From Pseudoalteromonas luteoviolacea NCIMB 1944 (lineage in GTDB: Bacteria > Pseudomonadota > Gammaproteobacteria > Enterobacterales > Alteromonadaceae): a stretch of 64,000 nt of DNA. The stretch is taken from positions 124,001 through 188,000 of the forward strand of contig NZ_AUXS01000042.1 of the NCBI RefSeq assembly GCF_001625565.1, written 5' to 3'. Position numbers and translations under genes: made by a program. Under the pieces are notes generated by a model. That model saw nothing but the letters and a program-made list of their open reading frames with translations, was not told the origin of the DNA and ran no database searches. This document shows, piece after piece, positions 15,515-25,213 of this stretch; within the stretch, counting starts at the first letter, position 1; every line of letters begins with the position of its first letter.

Positions 15515-17617
15515 TTAGCTGATGAAATCAAACCCTTCGCTGTATGCTCGATTTCTAATATTTAGAGCTTCCTTACTTTGCTTATTTGACGGAAGCTCTC
15601 CACCCAAAAACATATTTGCACATTTAGTCGGAAGAGAGATGTTCTTATGGTAATGGGGGTAGCCTTGATTTTTATAGAAGCTACTTATTGCAAGCCACTC
15701 TTCTTTTTTAACATCCATTACCCCTGTTTGGGAGTCAATTTGAGCACCAGCTTCATTGAAGTGTCTATTATCTTCTTTTTTCTCTTTTAATTCAGTGCTA
15801 TCAAGAACGTCAGAGCTAGCAAGTTCATTTAAATCGAAACTTAAATTTTTAATAGCTTCCCAGCCTTTTGGAGATTTACAAAACTCAGATGGGTTTCCTT
15901 GGCCACCCCTAAATGTTGGATTCAATATCTTACCTCTAACAAATTTACCCAGAACTTCAATCTGTTTTGATAATGTTGGAGAAACACATTGGTTTTGAAA
16001 AATTCTTACGAGATTAATATCTTTTTTCTGTTGAACCAATAAGTGTCTCAGAAATGCTAAGGTGTAGGTAACAGCTTCGGCTTTAAACCCTTTTTCTTCC
16101 TTGTACCAATCTGATTTTGAGATAGTTGAATCTGCATTTTTAAATAATAATGCTTTTGCTATCAGCTCCCTGTAAAACGCGTGCCTATATTGTGTTTCAT
16201 CTTTGCCATATTCTTCTGAAATAACTTCACCAAGCAGTTTTAAGTTAGCTTGAGCACCTTTTTTAACCTCGTGAGGATTCATTCTCCATGTGTTTTCATA
16301 TTTCGCCATGTCAGTTTTCGAAAATTTTTGACTTTTGGGAAACTCAAGCATAAAGCGCTCTTTTTGAGCTTTAGTTAGTGCTCTACTTCTAGTCGCGTAC
16401 TGACCTCTTGCTCGCTCGTAAAACCACTTTGTAGACAAACCAGATTCACCAGCAGGCATCGGAATTGAAAGTGCCAGCTTTTCTAAGTTTCGATGGAATG
16501 GGTGATTAGAAACTAAATCTGATTTTTGGATTGAATTTTGAGTGTTAGCATATTGGCTTATTCGTGATTTGAGGTTTTCAATTTTATCTTCTTCACGAAT
16601 CACCGTAAGCTTCATCTGAATAAAAACTTTTCCGAGGTCAATATCTTTATATAGTTTATTTCCGATACCTCCGTTTTCTCTAGGTGCAAAATATATCGAA
16701 GCTGTCGTTTGACCACCGTTCACTATTTGTAGGTTGTCCAATTTAGATATAACTCTTCCCCCACCAACATCTGAAAACTCTACATTGGTAGCAGTGCAAG
16801 TTAAACCATTATTGTATGCGAAGAAATTTTCAGGCTCCGTTAGTAGTGCTCTTCTAATACCGTTATTTACAGAAGAACGAAAATCAAGGAATGTCCTTAC
16901 ATTAGCCTCGAGCAAGCGTTGTCCATATTCATCATATATTTTACTTAGTACTTTTCCAGGCATTACACATAGATAAGTATGGGTACCTTCATTCTCTGTA
17001 TTCGCGGGTAAATTGTTAAGACCATTGCAATAATTGAGGAAATTTATAGAAAAAGGCTCATTTTCTGTTCCTGATTCAGACAAAGTTTTTAACCGTTCTA
17101 AGTCCCAAATCTCAATTGACGTTGGCTTATTTCTTATTTCTTCAATAGCAACTTTTTTAACTCGATCACTTAGCTTTCTAGTACTAAGTACAACAACTCT
17201 AAATTTTAAAACATCTGGAAGATAAAAATTCATTGAATTAGCGATAACTCGGTCAGTAGATTCTTCTAGTGAGTTTAAAAAAACTTCATCATCGATCTTT
17301 TCCAAAAATCTTGATACGTTCTTACCAAGCTTAACCAAGTCGGATTTGGTTATTGTTAAGATGCCTTCTTCGTCTTCATAGTCTGTAATAATGCCGCTAA
17401 GTGTCTTTTCTAATGGATTCCAGCTATATCCATCGATCTTCATGTACTTATTTGTGTTTCTGTAAGAGTGATACTCTATATTATCTAAGATTCCAGCTTC
17501 AGAAATTGACTCCGAGATAAGCTCAAAAAACTTTTCTTCTTCAAAACAGAGATCTTTTTCAGATGAGAGCTTTACGCCATTGATTAGTTCATTTTTAAAC
17601 TGAAGTAGCTGTTCCAT
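15515..17617 (-). CDS. AIPR family phage-resistance protein
   Basis: The ATG at 17617 gives 700 aa; an in-frame GTG at 17632 is an alternative. Central blocks NNGLTCTATNVEF and IVNGGQTTASIYF (about residues 265-310) are the characteristic core of the AIPR family (PF10592), named after lactococcal abortive-infection proteins. The N-terminal 200 residues look like a nuclease-related or regulatory domain without motifs that I can name. It is the last gene of the five-gene minus-strand operon and overlaps the PD-(D/E)XK gene by 23 bp. In many genomes AIPR, PD-(D/E)XK and Z1 genes travel together, which supports a joint restriction role. The base composition is visibly more AT-rich than the flanking core. 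Confidence 0.9.
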   Translation of the reverse strand: MEQLLQFKNELINGVKLSSEKDLCFEEEKFFELISESISEAGILDNIEYHSYRNTNKYMKIDGYSWNPLEKTLSGIITDYEDEEGILTITKSDLVKLGKNVSRFLEKIDDEVFLNSLEESTDRVIANSMNFYLPDVLKFRVVVLSTRKLSDRVKKVAIEEIRNKPTSIEIWDLERLKTLSESGTENEPFSINFLNYCNGLNNLPANTENEGTHTYLCVMPGKVLSKIYDEYGQRLLEANVRTFLDFRSSVNNGIRRALLTEPENFFAYNNGLTCTATNVEFSDVGGGRVISKLDNLQIVNGGQTTASIYFAPRENGGIGNKLYKDIDLGKVFIQMKLTVIREEDKIENLKSRISQYANTQNSIQKSDLVSNHPFHRNLEKLALSIPMPAGESGLSTKWFYERARGQYATRSRALTKAQKERFMLEFPKSQKFSKTDMAKYENTWRMNPHEVKKGAQANLKLLGEVISEEYGKDETQYRHAFYRELIAKALLFKNADSTISKSDWYKEEKGFKAEAVTYTLAFLRHLLVQQKKDINLVRIFQNQCVSPTLSKQIEVLGKFVRGKILNPTFRGGQGNPSEFCKSPKGWEAIKNLSFDLNELASSDVLDSTELKEKKEDNRHFNEAGAQIDSQTGVMDVKKEEWLAISSFYKNQGYPHYHKNISLPTKCANMFLGGELPSNKQSKEALNIRNRAYSEGFDFIS

Positions 17618-18587
17618 TCTCAATGATCTCACTTATTGTTTTCGATGTTTCGTAATTCCCAAGTGAATTGCCATCTATCGTATAATTCACTTTTAATATT
17701 TTCTCATGTGGTGAGTTCTCTGGAACTATTCGAGGGAAGTCTTCTGATATTTCATAAGTTATCATATGTAAATCAATGAACTTTCGTTTAAGTTCAACAT
17801 CAGTAGCTTTACCATATTTTTCAGAGATCTTATGTTGAAATTCACTTTTTAATGCTTCGTTATTACCGATTAACGATACGCATTTATCTACCAAATCTGT
17901 GATGCTTAAACCTGAATATTCGAAATTCTCATTAATTCTAAAGGCTATTAGGTATAGATTGCTTGTAATCTTTTGGAGCTGTTCAATTGAAGAAATCTTA
18001 AGGTTATTATCATCACCAACAATGCTGGTTTTGATCTCGAAAGAAACATCATCAAAAGTAAAGTCCTGCTTTTTGTTTTCTGGTCCTATCCATGCCTTCA
18101 AAGCATTTTGAAATCCGCAATTTTTAGCGAAGTATTCGTGAAATATAAATAATTCGCCCCAAAATCCAATTAGTTCACGAAACCCCAGACCTGACCTTGA
18201 TGGTTTCAAAAATTCACTCCATGAATAAATTCTCAATATAACACAACGGAACATATTCAAACCGCCATACTCTGTCGAATATGCAGCAACATCTTTAGCA
18301 ATTGTACGAAACTTATCAAACATTTCGGCGTCTGTAAGAATACATACAAGTCGAGTTTTATCACTAACCTGATCTAGCCTAATGTCTAGACAGTCCAATT
18401 TATTGGCTATATCAAATTCAAAACAACCTTCTTCTTCTGCAAAAAATAGAAAGTTTCCTTCTGCATTAACTGAAACCCAAAACCTAGAATCCTCTTTATA
18501 CAACCTTCTAGCTGAAGACGGATAAGAACCCGATTCTATACCTTCCCAAGGGTTATCTTTAAAAAATTCTTGATAGTTATTCGTCAT
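17595..18587 (-). CDS. PD-(D/E)XK motif nuclease (DUF4420 family)
   Basis: The ATG at 18587 (MTNNYQEFFK) is taken as the start, which gives 330 aa; in-frame ATGs at 18617, 18596 and 18590 are also possible. Using the 18587 start, Glu145 in FWGELFIFHEYF, Asp175 in KKQDFTFDD and Glu184-Ile-Lys186 in VSFEIKTS make the E...D...ExK catalytic set of a restriction-type nuclease fold. The spacing fits the DUF4420 group (PF14390). The start lies inside the last codons of the Z1 gene, and the end overlaps AIPR, so the three are translationally coupled. It is the best candidate for the DNA-cutting subunit of this cassette. Confidence 0.88.
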   Translation of the reverse strand: MTNNYQEFFKDNPWEGIESGSYPSSARRLYKEDSRFWVSVNAEGNFLFFAEEEGCFEFDIANKLDCLDIRLDQVSDKTRLVCILTDAEMFDKFRTIAKDVAAYSTEYGGLNMFRCVILRIYSWSEFLKPSRSGLGFRELIGFWGELFIFHEYFAKNCGFQNALKAWIGPENKKQDFTFDDVSFEIKTSIVGDDNNLKISSIEQLQKITSNLYLIAFRINENFEYSGLSITDLVDKCVSLIGNNEALKSEFQHKISEKYGKATDVELKRKFIDLHMITYEISEDFPRIVPENSPHEKILKVNYTIDGNSLGNYETSKTISEIIENGTATSV

Positions 18588-21372
18588 CATCTTCATACTC
18601 AAGTACAAGATCTTCATTGAGAGCTTTCCATATCTGATTGACTACATAGGAGACTTTTGTTGCTCTGCTCAGACGATCAATCTCTCTTTTTGACTTACCT
18701 TTTAAGTTTTCGATTAAAGGAAAAGAGACTGAGTAGCTAATCGTTGGATCTTTGTGAGGAACTCCTAAAATTTCATCGCCACCCTTCTTAGCATTTTTAG
18801 GTAATGTGCCGATAGATAGCGTGTATATTATTAGCCCTGGCTGGTTGCGCTCTGGATTTGTAATATAATAAAAGGGGTTCGATTCTTCTGGTGCATTATC
18901 GGGGTCTTGCAAGAAATACCTTTCGTCATGCTTATCACCAATCTCTTGTCTCTCCCAGCAAACAGTATTCCCGCTGACAGATGCCAATAACTTCCGCTTG
19001 GACGGTTTTATTTGAGGTAATCTATGATCTAATGAAATAATACTTGGTAACTCAGGATCTCCATCCTGAACTTGCTTTTGAGACCACCATAAATTTTTCT
19101 CGTTTTTTATATTTTTGATACATACGGTAAATTTAGGTAAACCAGACTTTTCAAGTTTAGAAATATACTGTAGTAACAAATCATCGGTGACTTCTCCCTC
19201 CACATACTTCGTATCTGAAATAAAGTCTTTAATGAAAGAGTGATCAACATCATAAAAGATAGTTGAGCCATCAGCGGCACTGTATTGATTTACACCTTCA
19301 TCAAATAGACGATTTATCAGGTTTCTAGTAACATTTAGATTGTTTAAGTTATTTTCATCCGAAACGTAAAACTCATACTTTCTTAATCTCCTCCCAGCTA
19401 AGTCTAGCGAGCGTGTATGGTTGTGTGCCGCATTCATCTTCTGTTTCGCAGTAATCAACAACGCTCCTGGGTGCTCTCTAACCTTTAATCCAAATTCGCC
19501 AGGGGTTTTCTTTTGTTCTGACATCCTTTCAAGCTCAAGATAAAGCTCATCAATTGCATTGGAAATAAACTCGTACCATTCAAATGACTCCTCTGTTATG
19601 AATAGTTTGCACAAGTCTTTATATCCAGGTCTATATCCAAACCAGCGACACATTTGCATCAACGTATCATAGGTTTTAGAGTTTCTAGTGAAATAGGATA
19701 TGGTGAGTCCTTCTAAAGTAAGTCCTCTAGACAGCTTATGCCCTCCAATAACAATTGCTGATAAACCGTTAGCCTTGTATGCTGAGTAGTCTAAACTTTC
19801 TCCTGACTTGCCGTGTACAGCGAATACCTTCGTTTTACCAATTGCTCTCTTTAAATGATTAAAAATTTCCTCAAAAGATTCATTTATTTCATAAAACTTA
19901 TAGAAACTGTCTTTAATATCTGAGATCACACGACTTTTTTTAACCGCTAGCTCCATCGAGTAACCCAGTGCAAAATCAGCGGCGCTGCGTATTTCATCCA
20001 TGTATTCATCAACTACTTCTGCAATTTTATCTTGTAGAAGAGTTAAGTGAGTCATGTTAATTAGCATTGTGCTATGTGCCTTAGGCGTGCCCCTAAGTGA
20101 CCTCACAGCAACAGTAATTAAATAACATCTGATTGCTTCCTTTAACGATTCTGGCAATACACCTACGGGAGTCTCTTTGTTACTTTTTGCAGGTAGAAGA
20201 ACCTCATTGTCGTCAATTATGACAACTGGGTCGGACTTACTGTCATCATTAGATTGAAAAAAGTGTTTTTGTCCAACGTAACTATCAGGAGTGGGAATTC
20301 GGATCATGAAGTCTTCAGGGAAAAGATCATCACCAATATCTACATGTTCCTCGTCAGGATCGATAAAGATGTTGGCAAATGGTGTTGCTGTGTAACCAAT
20401 ATACGTAGAGCGATTAAATAGAGATAAAAGCTTTCTTATGTTGTTGTTTATAGCTGTAATATCACCTTTTTCATGTTTGGTATTAATTGAAGCATAGTCA
20501 GCTTCGTCATCTATTAATAAGACTTGAGTGTCTAATTTTTTCCCCTCTTCTAAATTTAAACCGTGGTGATCTTCAATCCATTCAAAAAGGTTATTCAATA
20601 CAGATGCCCACTTTTTTATTACAAAAATTATAGGGCCTTCAACTTTTGTGAAATTAATACCAAAACGATTAGCGACAGGCTTGCTAAAGTCACCTTCAAT
20701 TGTTGTAAGAGGATGTGCCACATAATTTTTGTCTCTATATTTACCAACACCAATAGGTTGCCCCCCTTCATAGCGCCTTTTCGATTCCTTACCGGTAACC
20801 CCTTCATCCAATCGTACCTGAGTTTGCATTCTTAGCTCGTTGAGGTGCCCGCCAAGGACGATTATAACTTTATAACCAGCATCAACAGCTTTGTTTATTA
20901 AACCAAGGTAATTTTGAGTCTTTCCAGATTGGACATTGCCCATAACAAGCCCTCTTCGGTTCCACTTCCCTTCTATAGTAGGGTCACCAGAACAGTCCAA
21001 AATATCGTCAATTGTTTCTTCTGTTTTCTTTATTACCGTTTTATTTCTGCCTTGATCTAGTAAATAATTTTCATAAGCTTTCCAATACGTCCATTTAATT
21101 TCGCCGCGCTTATGATCTAACCAGCGTTCCACTTTGGGATTAGCAAGAACTATTGGTGGCTCATCGATATCGACGTTTATACTAGTTTCAATTTTGAACT
21201 TAACAGTTTTCCAATCTTCTTCACTCAGTTCTTTGTATTGGGGAAGCATAACTCTAAGTTGTTGAGTCGTACTGTCTATAAACTCCTGATCAACTTTTTT
21301 TCCAGATACCTTTGCATCATTAAAAATTCTAAGGAGCGTATTAGTGCAATCTTCAATAGCTACTTGTTCCAT
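18577..21372 (-). CDS. Z1 domain superfamily II helicase/ATPase
   Basis: The 931-aa protein has Walker A GNVQSGKT at residues 145-152, a DEAD box at 289-292 within LLIDDEADYA, and motif III TAT at 328-330 (YIGYTATPFANIF). A later block SRGLTLEGLTISYF, followed by MQMCRWFGYR, supplies the arginine motif of the helicase second lobe and the start of the Z1 region (PF10593). Z1 helicases are known from predicted restriction-modification systems with GHKL ATPases and nucleases. The gene overlaps the GHKL gene by 13 bp and the nuclease gene by 11 bp. It probably translocates on DNA or remodels it for the nuclease. Family assignment is firm; action is inferred. Confidence 0.93.
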   Translation of the reverse strand: MEQVAIEDCTNTLLRIFNDAKVSGKKVDQEFIDSTTQQLRVMLPQYKELSEEDWKTVKFKIETSINVDIDEPPIVLANPKVERWLDHKRGEIKWTYWKAYENYLLDQGRNKTVIKKTEETIDDILDCSGDPTIEGKWNRRGLVMGNVQSGKTQNYLGLINKAVDAGYKVIIVLGGHLNELRMQTQVRLDEGVTGKESKRRYEGGQPIGVGKYRDKNYVAHPLTTIEGDFSKPVANRFGINFTKVEGPIIFVIKKWASVLNNLFEWIEDHHGLNLEEGKKLDTQVLLIDDEADYASINTKHEKGDITAINNNIRKLLSLFNRSTYIGYTATPFANIFIDPDEEHVDIGDDLFPEDFMIRIPTPDSYVGQKHFFQSNDDSKSDPVVIIDDNEVLLPAKSNKETPVGVLPESLKEAIRCYLITVAVRSLRGTPKAHSTMLINMTHLTLLQDKIAEVVDEYMDEIRSAADFALGYSMELAVKKSRVISDIKDSFYKFYEINESFEEIFNHLKRAIGKTKVFAVHGKSGESLDYSAYKANGLSAIVIGGHKLSRGLTLEGLTISYFTRNSKTYDTLMQMCRWFGYRPGYKDLCKLFITEESFEWYEFISNAIDELYLELERMSEQKKTPGEFGLKVREHPGALLITAKQKMNAAHNHTRSLDLAGRRLRKYEFYVSDENNLNNLNVTRNLINRLFDEGVNQYSAADGSTIFYDVDHSFIKDFISDTKYVEGEVTDDLLLQYISKLEKSGLPKFTVCIKNIKNEKNLWWSQKQVQDGDPELPSIISLDHRLPQIKPSKRKLLASVSGNTVCWERQEIGDKHDERYFLQDPDNAPEESNPFYYITNPERNQPGLIIYTLSIGTLPKNAKKGGDEILGVPHKDPTISYSVSFPLIENLKGKSKREIDRLSRATKVSYVVNQIWKALNEDLVLEYEDDDE

Positions 21373-22718
21373 AATTTCTTCAATCCTTCCAATAAGTCGG
21401 TATAACTAATATCATTCTGATTAATCTGATTAGGCTCAGAGGACATTTTTTCGTATATATGATGAATAGGTATTTCTGCGGATAAATTTTTTAAATACTC
21501 AATTAGAGTGGATGCTTGTTCATTATTTAGCGTCGATAAAAGGTGTTTTAGCAAGGTATTATCTTTTGCTATTTCGTAGCTAATACTCTTATCCCTTTCA
21601 TTCTCATTAACTTTCCAGAATGCGTTAGCTTCTTCTAAACGGCCTCTATAACGATAAGTTTTTTGTGATCTTTTAATTGGTTCTCTGATCAATTGTTTAA
21701 GCTTAGCTTTAACTTTATGTGGTATTTCTAGTGATGATTTCTTTACGTCTGTTGACCATTCTTCATCGAGGCTTGTTGGCACATTTACTTCGACTCTAGC
21801 TAGTTTACCCAGTTGAGATAATCTAGTTAAACCAAACCATCCACCTGAGATGATGAGCCGATTTGCTCTATAAACGTATAGTCCTTGGTTAGCTGTTATC
21901 TGATCTGTGCCACCTAACTTCGCTAAGTCAGATTTTGTTAACTTGGATTCGTGAGGAAGTATATGCACTCTGAGCTCAATGCTGCCACCTTTCTTAACCC
22001 TAAACTTTTGAGATGGTCCTTCTTGATAGCCGCTACGACTTCTTAAAAAGGGATCGAAATGTTCTAGCTTTTGATAGTTAAAATAGAAGTTTATTGCTCT
22101 TTTACCTTCCATAAACTTATGGAAGTGTAATCGAACATAGCTTTTTAAATTAGTCAGGTCTTGACCCAAGACAGCTTGAAGCTCTGAAACTGGATATCCA
22201 TCATATTTTCCTATATTTTCCCATATGATGGCTGTCCCTTGCTTACCGAATTGGATATTGAATTTGGAACATAAATCATTTGTTTCTACTTCGGAGTGTT
22301 TGATAAGTTTCCAGGCATTTTCATGTTCAACTAAATCCAAATCCCAAGTTGCACTCTGGGGTTTCGAGTTTGAATCCTTACTTATTACGGTAAGCTTTCT
22401 CGCTTGAGAAAAACTAGCCATTTTCATTCCTGAACCAAATCGCCCCAGATCAAACTCGTTTCTAATATCAGCCGGGTCTTTACACCCAATTCGCATTGAA
22501 TCTATAAGCGTCTCAGGGGTCATTCCGTAGCCATCATCTAGAATAATTAAAACGGCTTTCTCATCAATAATATCTATTTCAATGTAGATGTTGTTAGATT
22601 CTGCTGTGACAGAATTATCAATAATATCGCTTATTGCAGAGTTAAGGTTGTACCCTATTCTTGCTAACGTTTTAATATGTGATTTAGGGTTTGGAGAAAG
22701 GTCTATATGTTCAGGCAC
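21360..22718 (-). CDS. MORC/MutL-type GHKL ATPase of the defence cassette
   Basis: The 452-aa protein carries all Bergerat-fold motifs. The N box is AISDIIDNSVTA (Asp31, Asp34, Asn35), with Asp in place of the usual Glu at the catalytic place. The G1 box is DDGYGM at 61-66 and the G2 box LGRFGSGMKMAS at about 91-102. After about residue 150 an S5-like transducer half and a basic C-terminal region follow. This fits the prokaryotic MORC-like ATPases that occur with Z1 helicases in predicted restriction systems. The end overlaps the Z1 start by 13 bp and the start overlaps the TerB-like gene by 8 bp. An ATP-driven DNA clamp is the likely role. Confidence 0.9.
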   Translation of the reverse strand: MPEHIDLSPNPKSHIKTLARIGYNLNSAISDIIDNSVTAESNNIYIEIDIIDEKAVLIILDDGYGMTPETLIDSMRIGCKDPADIRNEFDLGRFGSGMKMASFSQARKLTVISKDSNSKPQSATWDLDLVEHENAWKLIKHSEVETNDLCSKFNIQFGKQGTAIIWENIGKYDGYPVSELQAVLGQDLTNLKSYVRLHFHKFMEGKRAINFYFNYQKLEHFDPFLRSRSGYQEGPSQKFRVKKGGSIELRVHILPHESKLTKSDLAKLGGTDQITANQGLYVYRANRLIISGGWFGLTRLSQLGKLARVEVNVPTSLDEEWSTDVKKSSLEIPHKVKAKLKQLIREPIKRSQKTYRYRGRLEEANAFWKVNENERDKSISYEIAKDNTLLKHLLSTLNNEQASTLIEYLKNLSAEIPIHHIYEKMSSEPNQINQNDISYTDLLEGLKKLWNK

Positions 22719-23052
22719 CTGTTATCTCCTTCCAAGATATTTTCCAAAAATTCATTACCTTGTGGAGGGCTAAGTTTTCTTTTAGATCTAAACCGTCTGC
22801 TGAGGCAGTTTTAACCGCTAAGCTAAGTGCTAGTAGTTGACTTTCTTTATCGGTGATTTGTTCGCAGTAACTTTCTAATTGAAGGTCTTCTTCAAAGAAT
22901 TCATCGATCCAAGAATCTAGAGACTGCCTGCTAACGTTTGGAATATTTTGGGCCACCAACTTGATTAATTCACTTTCTTCCTGCTGGGAGAAGACTCCGT
23001 CATTACATGATATATAGAGTGCTACCTTTACAAGTGACTTTTCGAAATTCAT
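22711..23052 (-). CDS. TerB-like small acidic helical protein
   Basis: The 113-aa protein is all-helical and acidic. SCNDGVFSQQEESEL near residue 15-29 and KTASADGLDLKENLALHKV near residue 80-98 form two symmetric [D]G-x-hydrophobic-x(3)E motifs, the pattern of the TerB/DjlA-N metal-binding fold. It heads the operon and overlaps the GHKL gene by 8 bp. TerB-like proteins occur in several phage-defence and stress systems as possible metal-dependent sensors. Many related Z1 cassettes carry a Vsr-type endonuclease near the methyltransferase; none is seen here. Family assignment is moderately sure and the role is open. Confidence 0.7.
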   Translation of the reverse strand: MNFEKSLVKVALYISCNDGVFSQQEESELIKLVAQNIPNVSRQSLDSWIDEFFEEDLQLESYCEQITDKESQLLALSLAVKTASADGLDLKENLALHKVMNFWKISWKEITGA

Positions 23053-23674
23053 TGAAGCAATATCCCTTTTAATTTTAACTTAGCATAGGAAACATTTTTA
23101 ACATAAATTTATCTAAAAATCATTGAGCTAGTTAAAAAATATGTACTCAATGTAATAGTTGTTTTCCTTATAGTTACATGAAAGGTGAAATTTCCACAAA
23201 GTTATTATATATATGCTGAGTCTCTCGTTTTAGACTCGCTTATAATATTTATATTTTAAAAGATGTTGGGAGTTGAACCTCTGACCACTTAAGAAAAAGT
23301 TAATTAAGAAATAATGTATATAGATAGGTTTTTTATTTTTGGAGTGTATTTGTTGTTGAAGTGGTTGTGAAGTGTAATTTAACTCTATTATTTAAGGGTT
23401 TTAAAAATAGAAGTGTGTATGGTAAATTCCTGGTGGGGTGGTTGAAAGTTTTCGCTTCGTATAAAGTGGGTTAAGTGTATATCTAATATGGGATTTAGTG
23501 TTTTTTAATTATAATCTCTGGTTGTGTTCGTTATTTAGATATTTAATCAGATGGCCAAAGCAAATGGGAGATTATCAAAATAATATTGGCCTTGGCTTTC
23601 AAATTAAGGTACAGAAATACTCGCAAATCGAGGAAAGTATAAAAATCAGGGTAGCTCTTTTTAAGCTTAAACTC
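23053..23674. other. Gap inside the defence island between the methyltransferase and the five-gene operon
   Basis: This 622-bp stretch is very AT-rich and no supported gene was found in it. The right part adjoins the methyltransferase stop and the left part must contain the promoter of the TerB-GHKL-Z1-nuclease-AIPR operon. It may hold regulatory sites or a decayed gene. Confidence 0.5.
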
Positions 23675-25213
23675 TTATGAATTTAACATATTTAATACAA
23701 TTTTTCCTATTTGCAATGCCAAATATGGAGGTACTGCATTCCCAACTTGGACATATTGTTGTGTTCTATTTCCTTCAAAGAAGTAATTGTCGGGGAAAGT
23801 TTGCAGCCGAGCAGCTTCTCGTACAGTAAGGCTTCTACATTGCTGAGGGTCATAGTGGATAAAGTAATGACCATCTTTCGATATATGACTTGTCACTGTA
23901 GTAGCTGGTTTATTTTCAGCCTGTGTTCTAAACCTATCAGCATGAGAACCTGAGTTCCAGTTCTCATGCTCTGGTGCTAATTCAACAGGAAAGTCTCTAG
24001 ATTTAGGGGATATTCCCTTACTTAGTTTTGTGAAAGCGGCACTATATCCATAACGTAGTAAATCAGAAGTCATGTGTCCTCTAGTTTCATGATTAAGTAC
24101 GCTTTTTGGTGAGTTAGTTAGATACCATTCTTTAATATGGTTCGGCATTTTAGGCTTTACTTTGGATTTTTGTGAGCTCGAACGAGTTAGCCCTTTTATT
24201 GGATAGAGTGCAAGAGTTGAGGTAGCTTCATTACCAAACCTATTATTCAATAACTTAGTAAGTATTTTAGAGTTGTTAGCAATTTGTTCTTCCCAATCTG
24301 ATTGAATATCTTTTTGTTTGGAAAAGCCACTTCTTAAAGCTGGCAGGTCTGCTATAGCTTCTTCAACAGTTACTTGCCGTTTTACTTCATCAATTATTTT
24401 AGGTATGCAACCTAAGTCTTCTCTGACTCCTAATAAAATTACTCTATGTCTAGCCTGAGGGATCCCATAATATTCAGCTTTAATCAGGAAATCGGATGAA
24501 TTCTTATATTGAGGATTGTTGGAGTTTTCTGCAGGTGTCACCAATGAGTAGATTTTATATCCGGGTACACCTTTCATTTTTGTAACTTTTCCTGGTTTTC
24601 TTAAATCTTTAAGAATTTGAGGAAACATTACTTTGCCATTAATTTTTGCTGAAAGGATACCTCTAACATTTTCCATAACGAAAATATCAGGCTGAGCAAT
24701 CGATAGGACTTTCAAATATTCTAAATACAAAAAATTGCGGTGATCTTTTTCTGCTTTATAATTCTCTATGCCAGCATTACGGGATCTTCCTGCAAGTGAG
24801 TAAGCTTGACATGGAGGACCACCAATAACTACCTTTGGCCCATCGTGGTTATTAATTAATTCCTCGATACGGCTATGAATAAGTTTATTGTCTTCACCAA
24901 GAGCTTTTGGGCCGTCAAGTGTTTCTCTTAAAGCAAGTTCCGATTGTTCTGGAAACTTTTCAAAGAGCTCATCACGAGATAATTCACCTTGCAAATATTG
25001 GTTATAGAAGTTTAACCCCTCAGGCATTGATTCAATTTTTCTAAAGAATGATCTAGTCGTTAAGGTTTTATGAGCAGAAGGTTCTTTTTCAACAGATATA
25101 CAAATATCGAACGGTCTATTGCCTTTTTTATCCGTTGTAGCTGAAATGCCTTCTCCGAGCCCTCCCGGGCCAGCAAATAGGTCTATTACCAAAACCTTAT
25201 CTTTATTCTTCAA
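23675..25213 (-). CDS. C5-cytosine DNA methyltransferase of the defence island
   Basis: The 512-aa protein has motif I DLFAGPGGLGEG at residues 11-22, motif IV GGPPCQAYSLAGRSR with catalytic Cys135, motif VI ENVRG at 181-185, motif VIII QARHRVILLGVR, and motif X VQVGNAVPPYLALQIG near the end. The start is TTG at 25213: a stop lies just upstream in frame and motif I begins at residue 11, so no other start fits. It is about 150 residues longer than minimal Dcm-type enzymes because of inserts between motifs I and IV and before the target-recognition region. It should protect host DNA from the cassette downstream. The recognised sequence cannot be read from the protein. Confidence 0.95.
   Translation of the reverse strand: MKNKDKVLVIDLFAGPGGLGEGISATTDKKGNRPFDICISVEKEPSAHKTLTTRSFFRKIESMPEGLNFYNQYLQGELSRDELFEKFPEQSELALRETLDGPKALGEDNKLIHSRIEELINNHDGPKVVIGGPPCQAYSLAGRSRNAGIENYKAEKDHRNFLYLEYLKVLSIAQPDIFVMENVRGILSAKINGKVMFPQILKDLRKPGKVTKMKGVPGYKIYSLVTPAENSNNPQYKNSSDFLIKAEYYGIPQARHRVILLGVREDLGCIPKIIDEVKRQVTVEEAIADLPALRSGFSKQKDIQSDWEEQIANNSKILTKLLNNRFGNEATSTLALYPIKGLTRSSSQKSKVKPKMPNHIKEWYLTNSPKSVLNHETRGHMTSDLLRYGYSAAFTKLSKGISPKSRDFPVELAPEHENWNSGSHADRFRTQAENKPATTVTSHISKDGHYFIHYDPQQCRSLTVREAARLQTFPDNYFFEGNRTQQYVQVGNAVPPYLALQIGKIVLNMLNS

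Noticed and set aside
23262..23300. A stretch resembling the 3' half of a tRNA gene on the minus strand (contains GGGAGTTGAACC), which could have been an integration site
   Set aside because: The arms on either side of the T-loop-like sequence do not pair, no anticodon stem of 5 bp can be drawn, and it is not repeated at the other end of the island.
23498..23680. 60-codon plus-strand frame inside the defence island gap
   Set aside because: It overlaps the methyltransferase end, is antisense to all neighbours and has no ribosome site.
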